Source of the DNA: Xylaria sp. FL1777
Lineage: Eukaryota > Ascomycota > Sordariomycetes > Xylariales > Xylariaceae
Direction of reading: 5' to 3'
Length of the DNA: 57,667 bases
NCBI GenBank assembly: GCA_022578965.1
Contig: MU400749.1
Coordinates: 1-57,667 of the forward strand
A program made the translations under genes and the position numbers. Below, in pieces: positions 45,351 through 57,667 of the stretch; the stretch's first letter is position 1, and the number at the start of each line of letters is the position of its first letter. The notes below the pieces were generated by a model. It was not told the origin of the DNA and did no database searches. It was given only the letters and a program-made list of their open reading frames with translations.

Positions 45351-48300
45351 ATGGCGCAACAACAGCAACAGGCTCTGGAGTCCCTCGACTCTATCACTAG
45401 GGAGCTGAAGTCGAGGTAAGGCTCTTTGGCGTTGCTGCGCTGCTGCGCTGCCTTCTCCCATCCCACTTCTCTCTTATTTGGGAAATCGAGGCCGGTCTTT
45501 TGGAACTGACATGCTACTTCTTAAATAGGGCTGGTGATGAGGTACGTAGACGAGCTGCCGCTCAGCTGAGGGATTTGGTGGCTGTCTGCTATCGAGGTGA
45601 GCTACTCGACCCGCCCGTCTACTTGCACCACTACGGTTATGTTTATCGTCACAGTTACTAACCATGCGCCACGCCTCTAGATTTCCCTGGCGAAAACTTC
45701 CATGTTTTCTACAACTCCGTCAACAACAAAATCACCAATTTGATCCTCCACGGCAATGATTCTTCCGAGCGACTGGGCGGTGTATACGCGCTTGATGCGC
45801 TCGTGGACTTTGATGGCGTCGATGTCACTGCCAAGTATACGCGCTTTACCGCGAATCTCAAGACAATATTGAGGGGTAAAGACATTGTGCCCATGCAGCC
45901 CGCTGCCATCGCCCTGGGAAAGTTGTGTAGACCAGGCGGATCCCTCATTTCTGAGCTCGTCGAATCCGAGGTCAAGACCGCCCTCGAATGGCTCCAGTCT
46001 GACAGGATCGAAGAGAAGAGATACAGTGCTGTTCTAGTCCTCCGTGAACTCGCCCGAAACGCCCCGACTCTGATGTATGCCTATGTTGGCCTCATCTTCG
46101 ACCTCATATGGGTCGGCCTCCGAGACCCGCGCAACCTGATTCGAACCACGGCCGGGGATGCTGTTAGTGCCTGTTTCCGCATTATTCGAGAACGTGACCA
46201 AGAGATGAAGCAGACCTGGATGGGTAAGATGTATACTGAGACTCTGGTGGGCCTTAAGATGAACACCGTCGAGAGTGTCCATGCCTCTTTATTGGTGCTA
46301 AGAGAACTCTTGGAACAAGGCGGCATGTTCATGCAAGACCACTATCAAGAAGCATGCGAAATCGTCTTTCGACACAAGGATCACCGTGACCCAACTATTC
46401 GGAAGACGGTTGTCATGCTCATACCAGACCTAGCCAACTATTCGCCCAACGAATTCGCCCGTACTTATCTTCATAAGTTTATGCTATTCCTCTCTGGTAT
46501 GCTCAAGAAAGGAGGAGAACGTAATGATGCTTTCTTGGCCATCGGTAATATTGCCAACTCGGTCAAAAGCGCTATTGCACCATACCTTGATGGAGTTCTG
46601 ATCTATGTACGGGAAGGTCTTAGCCTTCAGTCCCGCAAGCGAGGCTCTGTTGACCCCGTCTTTGACTGTATCAGTCGACTAGCCGTTGCCGTGGGCCAGA
46701 CTCTGAGCAAGTATATGGAGGCTTTGTTAGACCCCATATTTGCCTGCGAGTTGACTCCTAAACTCACTCAGGCTCTTGTTGATATGGCATTTTACATTCC
46801 TCCTGTCAAGGCCACCATTCAGGAAAGGTTGCTAGATATGCTCAGCAAGGTACTCTGTGGAGAATCGTTCAAACCCCTCGGTGCCCCTACCCCCAACACC
46901 CTCACTGCAGTACCGATCATCCCGAAGGATGCCAAAGATCCCCAGGTATATGAACACCGCAAAGCAGAAATAAAACTAGCGTTAAACACGCTAGGGAGCT
47001 TTGATTTCTCGGGTCACATATTAAATGAGTTTGTTCGCGATGTCGCTATCAAATACGTTGAGGATGATGATCATGAGATCCGAGAAGCAGCTGCGTTAAC
47101 TTGTTGTCAGCTTTACGTGCGAGACCCTATTGTTAATCAAACGAGTCATCATGCTCTGCAAGTCGTGGGCGATGTCATCGAAAAGCTGTTAACAGTCGGT
47201 GTGTCTGACCCTCAACCGAATATCCGGCGAACAGTTCTAGCTGCACTAGATGAACGATTTGATCCTCACCTGGCTAAGGCAGAAAATATTAGAACACTAT
47301 TTTTCGCTCTCAATGATGAGGTATTTGGTATTCGAGAGGTAGCCATTGCGATTATAGGTCGCTTGGCGCGACATAACCCTGCCTATGTCATTCCTTCATT
47401 GCGAAAAACACTTATTCAGATGCTTACAGAGCTGGAGTTTTCAGATGTGCCACGAAACAAAGAAGAAAGCGCCAAACTAGTCAGTCTACTCGTGCAAAAT
47501 GCACAGGGATTGGTCAAACCATATGTTGACCCCATGATCTCCGTACTTCTTCCTAAGGCAAAGGACCCGAATCCTTCTGTTGCCGCTACCATTCTTAAAG
47601 CAATTGGAGAGCTAGCAACTGTAGGCGGTGAGGATATGCTGCCATATAAGGACAGACTGATGCCTATCGTCATCGATGCCTTGCAAGATCAGAGTTCTAT
47701 TGCAAAGCGCGAGGCTGCACTTCACACACTCGGCCAACTTGCCAGTAACTCGGGATACGTGATAGATCCCTATCTCGAATACCCGCAACTCCTGGAATTA
47801 TTACAGAATATCATCCGAGCTGAACCCCAGCGTGGGCCTTTACGCCAAGAAACTATTAAGTTGATGGGAATTCTAGGCGCTTTGGACCCCTACAGACACC
47901 AGGTATGGAGTGCCCTTTTTTTGGTTTATATGCGTCTCGCTCTTGTGAACGGCTTTAGGCCTAGGAGATGGGGACAACGATTCTATTCTGCGTTTAGTTC
48001 AACAAACTTTTCACATGTGTGTCCTTAAAATGTTGCTAACGGCTTTCCAAACAGCAAGTTGAAGAGCGCACTCCCGATGCGAAGAGAAGTGTAGAGACCA
48101 ATCGAATGACCGATATTTCACTCATGATGACTGGACTTACTCCATCGAATAAGGAGTACTACCCTACTGTAGTTATCAACTCTCTGCTACATATTTTGAA
48201 AGATCAGTCTCTCGCACAGCACCATGCTGCTGTCGTTGAGGCTATCATGAATATCTTTCGAACGCTCGGGTTAGAATGCGTCTCATTCCTAGATCGTATC

Positions 48301-51300
48301 ATTCCCGCGTTCCTGTTAGTTATCAGAAGCTCTCCTCAAAATCGCCTGGAATCATACTTCAATCAGTTGGCTACATTGGTTAGCATTGTACGGCAACACA
48401 TCAGGACCTACCTACCATCCATCGTAGAGATACTTCAAGAATATTGGGATATTTCACCATCTCTCCAAAGCACAATATTATCGCTGGTAGAGGCAATCTC
48501 TAGGTCGTTAGAAGGAGAGTTTAAGATTTATCTGGCCGGTCTGTTACCGATGATGCTTGGTATCTTGGAGAAGGATTCGACTACTAAGAGGATCCCTTCG
48601 GAGAAGGTCTTGCACGCTTTATTGGTATTTGGATCCAGTGCCGAAGAATATATGCACCTGGTCATCCCCGTTATCGTCCGAACTTTCGAAAAGCAAGGTC
48701 AGCCGACCTTTCTGAGAAAGTCTGCCATCGAGACGATTGGTAAAATCTCTCGACAGGTTAACTTGAATGATTATGCCGCGAAAATCATACATCCATTGGC
48801 GAGAATTCTAGCAAGCGGTGAGATATCTTTGCGCGTAGCCGCTTTAGATACGCTTTGTGCCCTCATCCAGCAACTGGGCAGAGATTACTTGCATTTCGCT
48901 GGTACAGTTAACAAGGTACTTCAAAGCAGCCCAATCCAGCATCAAAACTACGATCTTCTGCTATCCAAGCTGCAGAAAGGAGAGGTATTGCCACAAGATT
49001 TAAGTTCTGAGGCCCGATTCAATGATCAACCCGACGAGCCCACATTTGCTGAGCTTGGTAACAAGAAACTTGAGATGAACGCTATCCACCTCAAGGGTGC
49101 CTGGGACACGAGAGGCAAATCTACGAAAGAGGACTGGCAAGAATGGCTACGGAGATTTAGCACTACGCTATTGACTGAGTCTCCGAACCATGCACTGCGG
49201 GCCTGTGCCTCTCTCGCTAGTGTGTATCTCCCGCTTGCGAGAGAGCTGTTCAACTCGGCATTTGTCTCATGTTGGAGCGAACTATACGAGCAATTTCAGG
49301 AAGAACTGATCCAAAACATTGAAAATGCTATCCGATCCGAAAACGTCCCTCCTGATCTACTTGGTCTTCTTCTTAACCTTGCCGAATTCATGGAACATGA
49401 TGACAAAGCTCTACCTATCGACATCAGAATCTTGGGTCGGGAGGCTGCTCGTTGTCATGCCTATGCCAAGGCACTTCATTACAAGGAGTTAGAGTTCCTA
49501 CAAGACCAGAGTGGGCCAGCCGTGGAGGCTTTGATTGTCATTAACAACCAACTTCAACAATACGACGCAGCTATTGGTATACTCCGCAAGGCACAGTTAT
49601 ACAAAGATGGCATTCAGCTTCGAGAAACCTGGTTTGAGAAACTCGAGCGATGGGAGGAAGCCTTAGCATTCTACAACAAGAGGGAACGAGAGATTCCCGC
49701 AGATCAGGCTGTTCCAATTGACATTGTGATGGGCAAGATGCGATGTCTGCATGCACTTACAGAGTGGGACGCACTCGCCAATCTAGCGGGTAATACGTGG
49801 TCCAACTCAGCACCAGATGTTCAGCGACGCATTGCGCCTCTCGCGACAGCTGCTGCATGGAGTCTGGGTAAGTGGGATGCCATGGAAATATACCTGTCAT
49901 CAATGAGGCGGAATTCTCCCGATCGTTCTTTCTTCGGTGCTATTCTCGCCCTCCACCGTAACCAGTTCCGAGAAGCAACAAACAGTATTCAACAGGCACG
50001 GGAGGGACTGGACACAGAGCTCAGTGCCCTCGTGAGCGAGTCATATAATCGGGCTTACCAGGTTGTCGTAAGAGTGCAAATGCTTGCAGAACTGGAGGAA
50101 CTCATCGTATACAAGCAGGCAGATGAAAAGAAGAAAGCGACTATGCGGCGGACTTGGGAAATCCGCCTGAAGGGATGCCAAAGAAATGTTGAGGTTTGGC
50201 AGCGGATGCTCAGACTTCGCGCTCTTGTTATTACGCCAGAAGAGAATATGCACATGTGGATCAAGTTTGCCAATCTTTGTAGAAAGTCTGGGCGCATGGG
50301 ACTTGCTGAGAAGTCTCTAAAGCAGCTTATCGGCAGTGACCATCCTCTTGATACGATTATTCCTTATTGGAGCCAAAACGGGCAACCTCAGGCCTCTTCG
50401 ACTTGGAGGATTCCTCCTCAGGTTGTCTATGCTGTTCTGAAATTCTATTGGGAATTCGGCCAGCAAGCAAATATGCGCCAGACGGGCCACGCTGAAAAGA
50501 CGTTATTTTGTCTCCGGAAATTCACTGCCGACACGGTACAGCGTCTAGAAATAGCGCGAGCCTCCCTACAATCTGTTCCCAACGGTTTGGAGGTGATGGG
50601 TGATTATAGTTTCCATAACGGCGTAGAGCCTGGCATGTCCCATCTGAGGTCTCAGAAAGAATTTCAGGATCAAGCTGTTCTTTTAGCAAAGTGTTTCCTC
50701 AGACAAGGAGAGTGGCAAGTTGCTTTAAACAAGAGTGATTGGCAACACCAAAGCGTTCAAGACATCCTCACCTCCTACTCTAAAGCTACGCAGTATAATC
50801 CCAAATGGTATAAGGCGTGGCATGCATGGGCCTTGGCAAACTTCGAAATAGTTCAGACTCTTACCTCTCCGGGTGATCGGAAAGCCTCAAGACCTGATCC
50901 AGCCTTGGTCATCAGTCATGTCGTTCCGGCTGTAACGGGATTCTTCAAGTCGATCGCTCTATCTTCGGGTAGCTCCTTGCAGGATACCCTCCGCCTCCTC
51001 ACTCTTTGGTTTGCACATGGTGGCAGCAGCGAGGTCACTGGCGCGGTTACTCAGGGCTTCGGTACTGTTAGTGTTGATACGTGGCTTGAGGTCATTCCGC
51101 AATTGATTGCACGCATTAATCAGCCAAATCCACGGGTACGGCAGTCTATCCATAACCTACTCGCTGATGTAGGCCGTAACCACCCTCAGGCCTTGGTGTA
51201 CCCCCTCACCGTAGCCATGAAGTCGACCCAGAACACTAGGAGATCAAAATCTGCGGCGCTCATCATGGACAGCATGCGAGCACACAGCGCTAAACTTGTC

Positions 51301-53060
51301 GAGCAAGCAGATGTTGTTAGCCACGAGCTCATTCGTGTCGCGGTATTGTGGCATGAGCTATGGCACGAAGGCATCGAGGAGGCATCTCGGCTTTGGTTTA
51401 GTGATCACAATCCCGAGGGCATGTTCGCCACCCTGAATCCGCTGCACGAACAGCTCGAAAGAGGTCCTGAGACACTACGCGAAATCAGCTTCGCACAAAC
51501 ATTTGGACGCGATCTCACAGAAGCGCGAGAATGGTGTCGCCAATATGAACAGAGTCACGATGCTAATGATATGAACAGTGCGTGGGACTTATATTATCAA
51601 GTTTTCCGCCGTATAGGCAGACAACTTCCACAAATGACGTCATTGGAACTCACGTACTGTTCGCCTAAGCTCCTTAGTGCTAGGAACCTTGACCTTGCTG
51701 TGCCCGGTACATATCGAAGTGGTGCTCCGATCGTACGTATAATGTCATTTGAGACGACATTTAGCGTCATCAATTCGAAGCAGCGTCCTCGAAAACTCAA
51801 CATGACGGGCAGCGACGGCAAACCTTACGCATTCCTTCTAAAGGGACATGAAGATATCCGTCAAGACGAGCGTGTGATGCAGCTTTTCGGATTATGCAAC
51901 ACACTACTCGCAAACGATTCGGAATGCTATAAGAGACATCTTGGGATTCAACGATACCCAGCCATTCCACTCAGTCAGAATTCTGGTCTCCTAGGGTGGG
52001 TGCCAAACAGTGATACCCTTCATGTCCTAATTCGAGAGTACCGTGAGAGTCGCAAGATCCTACTCAACATCGAACACCGCATCATGTTGCAAATGGCGCC
52101 AGACTATGACAACCTCACCCTCATGCAGAAGGTTGAGGTCTTTGGCTATGCTTTGGACAACACAACTGGTCAGGATCTATACCGCGTTCTCTGGTTGAAG
52201 AGCAAGAGCTCTGAAGCATGGTTGGAACGTCGTACCAATTACACACGCAGTCTAGGTGTCATGAGCATGGTTGGCTACATTCTGGGTCTGGGTGACCGTC
52301 ACCCAAGTAATCTGATGCTCGACCGAATCACGGGCAAGATTATCCACATTGACTTCGGCGATTGTTTTGAAGTGGCTATGAAACGCGACAAGTATCCCGA
52401 GAGAGTACCTTTCCGCCTAACACGTATGCTTACGTATGCTATGGAAGTGAGCAATATCGAGGGAAGTTTCCGTATCACATGTGAACATGTTATGCGGGTA
52501 CTTCGCGAAAACAAAGAGAGTGTGATGGCTGTGCTAGAGGCTGTAAGTTCCAGTTCCCCTTAGATTTCATCCTATCGATACTTACGATATAATCTCGTGT
52601 ATAGTTCATCCATGACCCTCTCCTGACCTGGCGTTTGACCAATGCAGCTTCAGCAAATGGCCCTAACTTCCATTCTGAACGTGAGGCTGCTCTCGAGGCC
52701 GGCACGCAGCGCACTCGTCGACCCAGCATCTTGGAGGCGGAGCATCCGCCTTCAGAGCTACTCGCTGCCCAGCTAGCTGCCGAGCCGATGCACCAGGGTG
52801 GCCCCCCAGCTGTGCGTGGCCGCGCACGCACTAACTCAAGCCTGTTTAACGGCTCAGCGCAGCTCGATGGTGAGATGGCTGAAATTCAGAATGCTCGTGC
52901 CATCGAGGTGCTCGACCGGGTCAACCAAAAGTTGACGGGCCGCGATTTCAAAGCCATCGAAGAATTAGAAGTTGTTCAACAAGTCAACAAACTCGTCATA
53001 GAGGCTACGAAGCTAGAGAATCTTTGCCAGCATTACATCGGTTGGTGTTCTTTCTGGTAG
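45351..53060 (+). CDS. tor: TOR serine/threonine kinase (PIKK family)
   Basis: Five exons (45351-45415, 45529-45596, 45681-47902, 48055-52542, 52605-53060) give 2432 aa, the normal TOR length. The start MAQQQQQALESL has an in-frame TAG 9 bp upstream. HEAT repeats fill residues 1 to about 1100 and the FAT domain starts near 1248. The FRB domain has ELWHEGIEEASRLWF with S1896, the residue whose loss gives rapamycin resistance elsewhere, and AWDLYYQVFRR. The kinase domain (about 2010-2330) has LLKGHEDIRQDER (K2048), GLGDRHPSN (D2199) and HIDFGD (D2218). The FATC tail ends CQHYIGWCSFW. TOR is the core of TORC1/TORC2, which couple nutrients to growth. It appears complete and intact. The TAG/TAA ends inside two introns explain why simple ORFs split it. 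Confidence 0.97.
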
Positions 53061-56000
53061 TGTTCGCTACGAGTAGCACAGTCATATTAAAGGAACTATT
53101 CAATGTGAGTGGTTATGGCCATCAAGGAGTTTTGATCAGGCTGCTCTAATAGTTAGAAATAAGATTTCATACAAATCTGGAGGGGTCATGGGACGGGGCT
53201 TGCGATTCGGAGGGACTTGCGTTGATTTTCTTATTTGGCGTAGTAAATGGCGTTCATTGGGTCTGGGAGAATAGGCGAGGCTTGACAGCCGCCTGGCTGT
53301 CTTAACGGCCCCTCGATTGCGTTTCTTACCTACTTCACATCGATGTCTGATCGGGTGACTCTTGGCGAGGACGGCTACTTAGCGAAGACTCAAACGTGGC
53401 AATGCACTTATGTTACCCTCATGGCATAGCATTCCATGCTTTCAGTGTGTTATATTACAACCGATAGATTCAGGGCTTCGTCCTAGGTTGCCTGAGGTCG
53501 AAATCTGTAATAACCATCCTTGATTTCGTACGTACCTTATAGCTATGTTTCGTAGGAAAGCTAGTTTAGTTTATATGATGAAGTACCAACAAAAAGTGCC
53601 ACTGAAGATCTAGTGAAGACTTGTGTGTCTGCGCTAACGCTACGTGCCCGCACTATAATCAAGTTACAATGCAACTACTTATTCTACAGTAGCTAAATTA
53701 CTTTCATAGCAAGTCCCTATCAGGAAACCCATTTTTAGTAGGACCGTCTTTGTGACTGGAATTTCTACGTGGAAATAAACCCGCCACATAATTACTCGTA
53801 CTACTCTATTTAGGATACCGGGGTCCAGGTCAGACAATACATAAACAGCTAAAAGTGCCAACTGAGAGGGTGTAGTAGAATGACACCTGAGATAGCTGGA
53901 CGTAATATTAGTGACCGAGGCATATAGTCTATAACTTACTGCGTCAAGAGGAGTTCTAGGTAAGTTGTTAGATACCAAGTTGCTACTGGGTTAATAGATA
54001 ACGTTCTTAGAAGTCAAAATCCATGTGGAACATATGTTGATGTAGAACTACTATATAGGTAATCAACCGCTACAAACCAAGGTAGAAGAGATTCACCAAA
54101 CGAATCGTGTGCGTTTAGCCCATCGTTGAATGTAGTTGTGTTCCATCACGAACAAGAGATTCCCTGGATAAATACTCTGGTTATTGTAGCAAACCTCTAA
54201 CGAAGGCAATGTTTAACCTCAAGATAAAGCTATTTACTTCGTCTACGCAGTACGTTAATGTATATTTAGCTTAGTAAGACACGAAAATTAAATATCCTGG
54301 GGTAAGATCCACATTCCTGAGCTAGCAGCTTTCTAGAATGAATGGCTTACGAAAGTTAATATTTGTATGACTGGGCGACTGGCTGGCATGACTATACGCG
54401 CAGGTACATGCCCCTGAGTAGTGAACAGGGCCTTTTCGTTCGTATCTCCATACCTAGCTGATGAAAACGATGATTCCGAGTAAGTATAAGCAGGCTCCAC
54501 CTGGCCTGATTAATCACTAAGGTACGCCAATTTCGGAATATATCGCTAGTCACAGAGAAATTAACTGACTGCCTTGCGAGGCCATCATTTTCGTAAAACC
54601 AAGGATCTTTAATTCAAAAAGGGGAGTGTAAAGATGATCATACGGTCCGGGGAATCCGTCGCTGCCACGTTAGCACTGTATAATCGATTAGGATTTTGCG
54701 AAGAGTATGTACTAATGATGAGGACAAGATATAATCATTGTTGAGGAGCTTGGGCACTTAGAGCATCATCGAGCTGCTCACCGCTGCGTAGTCTTTGACA
54801 TTACATATTTCACTAGGTAATTGGAAGGGTTCTGTTCGTGAATAGTAGTACCCAGGTAAGTACTAAGTAGGTACAGTACTCCAAACCGCTTTCTAAGGTT
54901 TTCCCCCTCCATATTCATCTCTATCTTGTCCTCCAATTTTTGTTGAAAATAAAGAACCATAGTTCCCAGCACTGTGCGACCAATCCTTGTAATGAATACG
55001 GCTTACATGGTCGCTGGTAGAACGACCGACCAATTCACAACATTATGATTATGATTTGCTGGTAATACAAGTCCACGTGATGCAATGCGCCGGGGGTTTA
55101 TAGCTGAGATCCATTCGTAATAATTTAGTCATCGCTCTCGCCCTCCCGTTTGCAAACTGCTTTGGTTGGTGGCACAAACGCGATTGAAGTGTACCCCTAG
55201 ATTTTTCAATTTAGATATGCTATTGTTGAAGATGTAGGCGTTTGCTATCATGTAAAAGGCGACCGGGTGTATATACTTCAATGTGCGTGTTTACGAACTT
55301 GACAGCACGTATGATATTTTCATCGAGGCCTTGGATTTCTTTCCATTTCTTAGTTCCCGAGCTGCTGCGGCTATCCACTGAGTCATGGTGGTGAACCTGG
55401 CTGTGGAGGTGAGACATTTCGAGATCGTTTTCGGCCACCCTGACGCTGCCGTAATTGGCCACTGTTCCGGGGAGAGGGAAAGAGAAATATCTGGTCACAT
55501 ACAACTGATAGAATATGACAGGGTAAAGAGGCAGAAAGTACATTGAGGCATCGAAAGACAAGACTCTAGAGAAACGTGCTCGGCTGATTGTATGTAGAGC
55601 ACATAGGCAAGGCGGAGCGTCGACCTGCAGAGTATTGTTAAGGGGTATTATCTTCAAGTTATACTTGGTGTAAAGGGCACACTCACACCATCATGCTCTT
55701 GGATTTAATCTGCTCTGCATCACTTTCACGGCCACGGGCACGCTTAGTTGGAATAAAAACCGACAGCTCGAAAGACAACCCGGTCGCTGTCGGCAGACTA
55801 CAGGTAGCCGAGACAAAATGGGTTTTCTGCAGCTGTACGTAGTACTAACTGCAGATCATCTTGCTGGTCGCGTAGCCTTATGTGTTGGCTTGATTTACAC
55901 GTACTGCAGCCGTATTTGCCCGATCCTACCAGAAACCAGCCCTGGTCATGTAACGCAACATCGCCTCAAAATTGGTCTGTCCGATATGTAGCATAGGTCT

Positions 56001-57020
56001 GTCTGCAAGGAGCCGCAAATGATGGTGCTAGGACACAAGTAAAGCATGATATTTTGGGCACTGTAGTATGGTCGCATGTAGAATTGATAAAAATGACACA
56101 GTAGAGAGAGCTGGCCTTGCGCCGATGTATGCGAGGATGATGGACGAACCTGCTCTAGATGACTTTGCAAAGAGACTAGCCAAGGGGAGACAGTAATGAC
56201 AACGATAGATATGACTTATGATTTGCTTGTTATATGAATAATTTAGGACTTCCTGTATGAGGCTTTTAGATGAGTTGTTCCCTGCTTCCGTCAGAAACTA
56301 GTCCATTGTGCTGGGTATAAATGAGCAACACTATTGATGTTGGCGTTATGGTTATGAATACCTACCTAATCTTGTAAATCCGAAAACGTGGGGGTTTCTG
56401 TGCTTGCAGTTGCATAATTCCGGATCCTTCTCTGGTTTGAAGTCAAATGTATATATTGGATGGGAGCAAGCGTAGAATAGCTTCAATTCTGACTGAAAAC
56501 TCGCCAGCGATAGCTCCGACGTTTTAGATACAGGTGCTCTATGCCATATAGCATTGTATATGATCATGGGTAGCCAAAACCTACGAAGGGACCGCTATTC
56601 GCACATCGATGTAATGAGTAGATTGGGGATTTACGTGAACGAGCCAACAAGCTATCCGTGGGCTGGATGAATGTGGAGGTGTGATATATCATATTCTTAC
56701 CTGCAAAATCAGACCACAATAGCGTAGGCACAGGGGTTATGCTGCATGGCTAACCAACAATCGGCAGAACCCAGTTGTATTAAACCAATAAAGGCTACAC
56801 GTGAGCTCAAAAACTCAGGTTGCCTTGGGGAAACATACACTACACTATCTATTTGGAGGGACCTATATCCTGTTCCCTGGTAGATACTTGTTTAATGTCC
56901 GTAAAGATATCGATCGACTACATTATTTAAGTACGTAGGTAAGTACTTACATGTATCTAGCACATTACCAGGTAGTACCCAAATAGGTATTACTTATGTC
57001 AGCAGATTTGCCAAGCTAGG
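53061..57020. other. Gene-poor intergenic region downstream of TOR
   Basis: After the TOR 3' flank no intact gene is seen in about 4 kb apart from the relic at 55220-55450. One TACGCAGTA is at 54244 and GTAC-cored words lie at 54850-54880 and 56930-56990. Frames of up to about 100 codons (53679-53978) have no family features. Confidence 0.5.
55220..55470 (-). pseudogene. Possible C-terminal exon of a PTH11/SAT4-like membrane protein (relic)
   Basis: The minus strand reads VANYGSVRVAENDLEMSHL..., then KKWKEIQGLDENIIRAVKFVNTHIEVY before running out. A short, polar tail with a WKE...I(I/V)(R/K)(A/T)V(K/T) end is typical of the cytosolic C-termini of fungal rhodopsin-domain (SAT4/PTH11-type) proteins. 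A CCCGGAACAG acceptor-like site precedes it (about 55460). No seven-helix part is found upstream, and the frame has no ATG at its head. It may be a leftover exon. The likeness rests on memory of family style, so confidence is low. Confidence 0.25.
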
Positions 57021-57187
57021 ATAAACTTATCTCGCTTAAAACTTTCCGTAGCGGGGCCGGGGGGGTTTTGAAAATCCTTATATTAGGTTAGTAAAGGGTT
57101 AAAGCAGAAACAGCACACAACATAATAGGTACAAAGCTTTTACATATAAAACGCTTATATTTTGTATGTACTTATTGTACCGGAAGC

Positions 57188-57235
57188 TCTTTTGAAAGAA
57201 AATTCTTTTGAGCAACAATTCTTTTGAACGTATAG
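57188..57235. repeat. Three 16-bp tandem repeats beginning TCTTTTGA
   Basis: Units start at 57188, 57204 and 57220; each begins TCTTTTGA(A/G) and the second halves diverge. They lie just left of a hairpin and near a run of G (about 57051-57066), a layout resembling the subterminal repeats of a DNA transposon. Confidence 0.65.
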
Positions 57236-57269
57236 CTATTTTCAATAAAACAGCAGTTTGACGGCTTTT

Positions 57270-57299
57270 TTTTTAAGCCTTTTTGCGAAGGCTTAAAAA
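57270..57299. repeat. Inverted repeat with 12-bp arms and 6-nt loop
   Basis: Arms 57270-57281 and 57288-57299 (core TTAAGCCTT / AAGGCTTAA) enclose TTTGCG. In a fungal genome this is more likely part of a mobile element end than a terminator. Confidence 0.7.
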
Positions 57300-57357
57300 C
57301 GTTCCGCTAAAGTCCCGAACTGCGAAGCAATTGCCATAGTATTCCTAGTTTTCCAAG

Positions 57358-57397
57358 GTGGTGGTAAGTGGTGGTGAGTGGTGGTAAGTGGTGGTGA
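57358..57397. repeat. 10-bp minisatellite, four units alternating GTGGTGGTAA and GTGGTGGTGA
   Basis: Four perfect 10-bp units run from 57358, alternating in the ninth base. It lies between the hairpin and the 14-bp array. Confidence 0.85.
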
Positions 57398-57463
57398 ACT
57401 TGATTGATTGACTGCAGCGATTATCCTTGTTGGTGTGGTGTATGTGGTGTAAGTGGGTGTAGG

Positions 57464-57667
57464 TCCCATACAATATAGCCCATATAGCCCATACCATACA
57501 ATACAGCCCATACCATACAGCCTAGCCCATACCATACAGCCTAGCCCATACCATACCGCCCATACCATACCATACAGCCCATACAATACAGCCCATACAA
57601 TACAGCCCATACAATACAGCCCATACAATACAGCCCATACAATACAGCCCATACAATACAGCCCATA
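57464..57667. repeat. 14-bp minisatellite (CCCATACAATACAG) running off the window
   Basis: The right part is an almost perfect array of CCCATACAATACAG up to the last base. The left part (57464-57580) has variants such as CCCATACCATACAG and inserted CCTAG. A 119-codon minus-strand frame over it is just translated repeat (rich in Gly, Cys, Val, Trp, Leu and Tyr). The array continues beyond the window. Confidence 0.85.

Noticed and set aside
57293..57652. 119-codon minus-strand frame
   Set aside because: It is repeat sequence read as protein; no start context or homologous family.
57464..57667. CRISPR-like array
   Set aside because: Repeats are contiguous 14-bp units without spacers, in a eukaryotic genome; this is a minisatellite.

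Overview
The window is chromosomal DNA of a filamentous ascomycete. Evidence: short GT-AG introns of about 50-250 bp with CTNAC-type branch points, a single-copy TOR kinase, fungal Rtf2 and glucosidase II beta, a PDR-type ABC transporter, a HET-domain relic, and an AT-rich block with the signature of repeat-induced point mutation (RIP). Protein styles and the TAGGTACCTA-rich intergenic DNA suggest Sordariomycetes (perhaps Xylariales-like); this placement is an inference.

Layout. 1-8.05 kb is a gene-free AT-rich block holding two direct copies of a mobile element that differ almost only by C/T and G/A transitions. It changes abruptly near 8.05 kb to DNA of normal composition. 8.05-12.3 kb is an intergenic desert. 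12.3-23.2 kb is an accessory-type region: a three-exon PDR/CDR ABC transporter (1521 aa), an MDR-family oxidoreductase, a broken HET gene and a three-exon GNAT acetyltransferase. 23.8-27.4 kb holds a conserved disordered 1176-aa protein on the minus strand. 27.4-36.9 kb is a second gene-poor stretch with scattered GTAC-type motifs, a 28-A tract, tRNA B-box-like motifs and one 31-aa triple-CxxC protein with its own TATA box. 36.9-53.1 kb is gene-dense: a six-exon VWA-Hint fusion, a 77-aa conserved protein, glucosidase II beta (ER), Rtf2 (minus strand) and the full TOR kinase (2432 aa, five exons). 53.1-57.7 kb is again gene-poor, with a membrane-protein-like relic, and ends in short tandem repeats.

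The genes do not form a pathway. TOR (growth control), glucosidase II beta (glycoprotein quality control) and Rtf2 (fork stability) form a housekeeping block, whereas the ABC transporter, GNAT and HET relic are typical accessory genes. I found no gene cluster that is clearly a new system. The best candidates for undescribed biology are the 31-aa CxxC microprotein with a competing in-frame splice form, the VWA-Hint protein with an intact Hint core, and the intergenic 9-mer TACGCAGTA, which occurs eight times outside genes. All splice sites were read by eye from sequence and family fit; none has been tested against transcripts.
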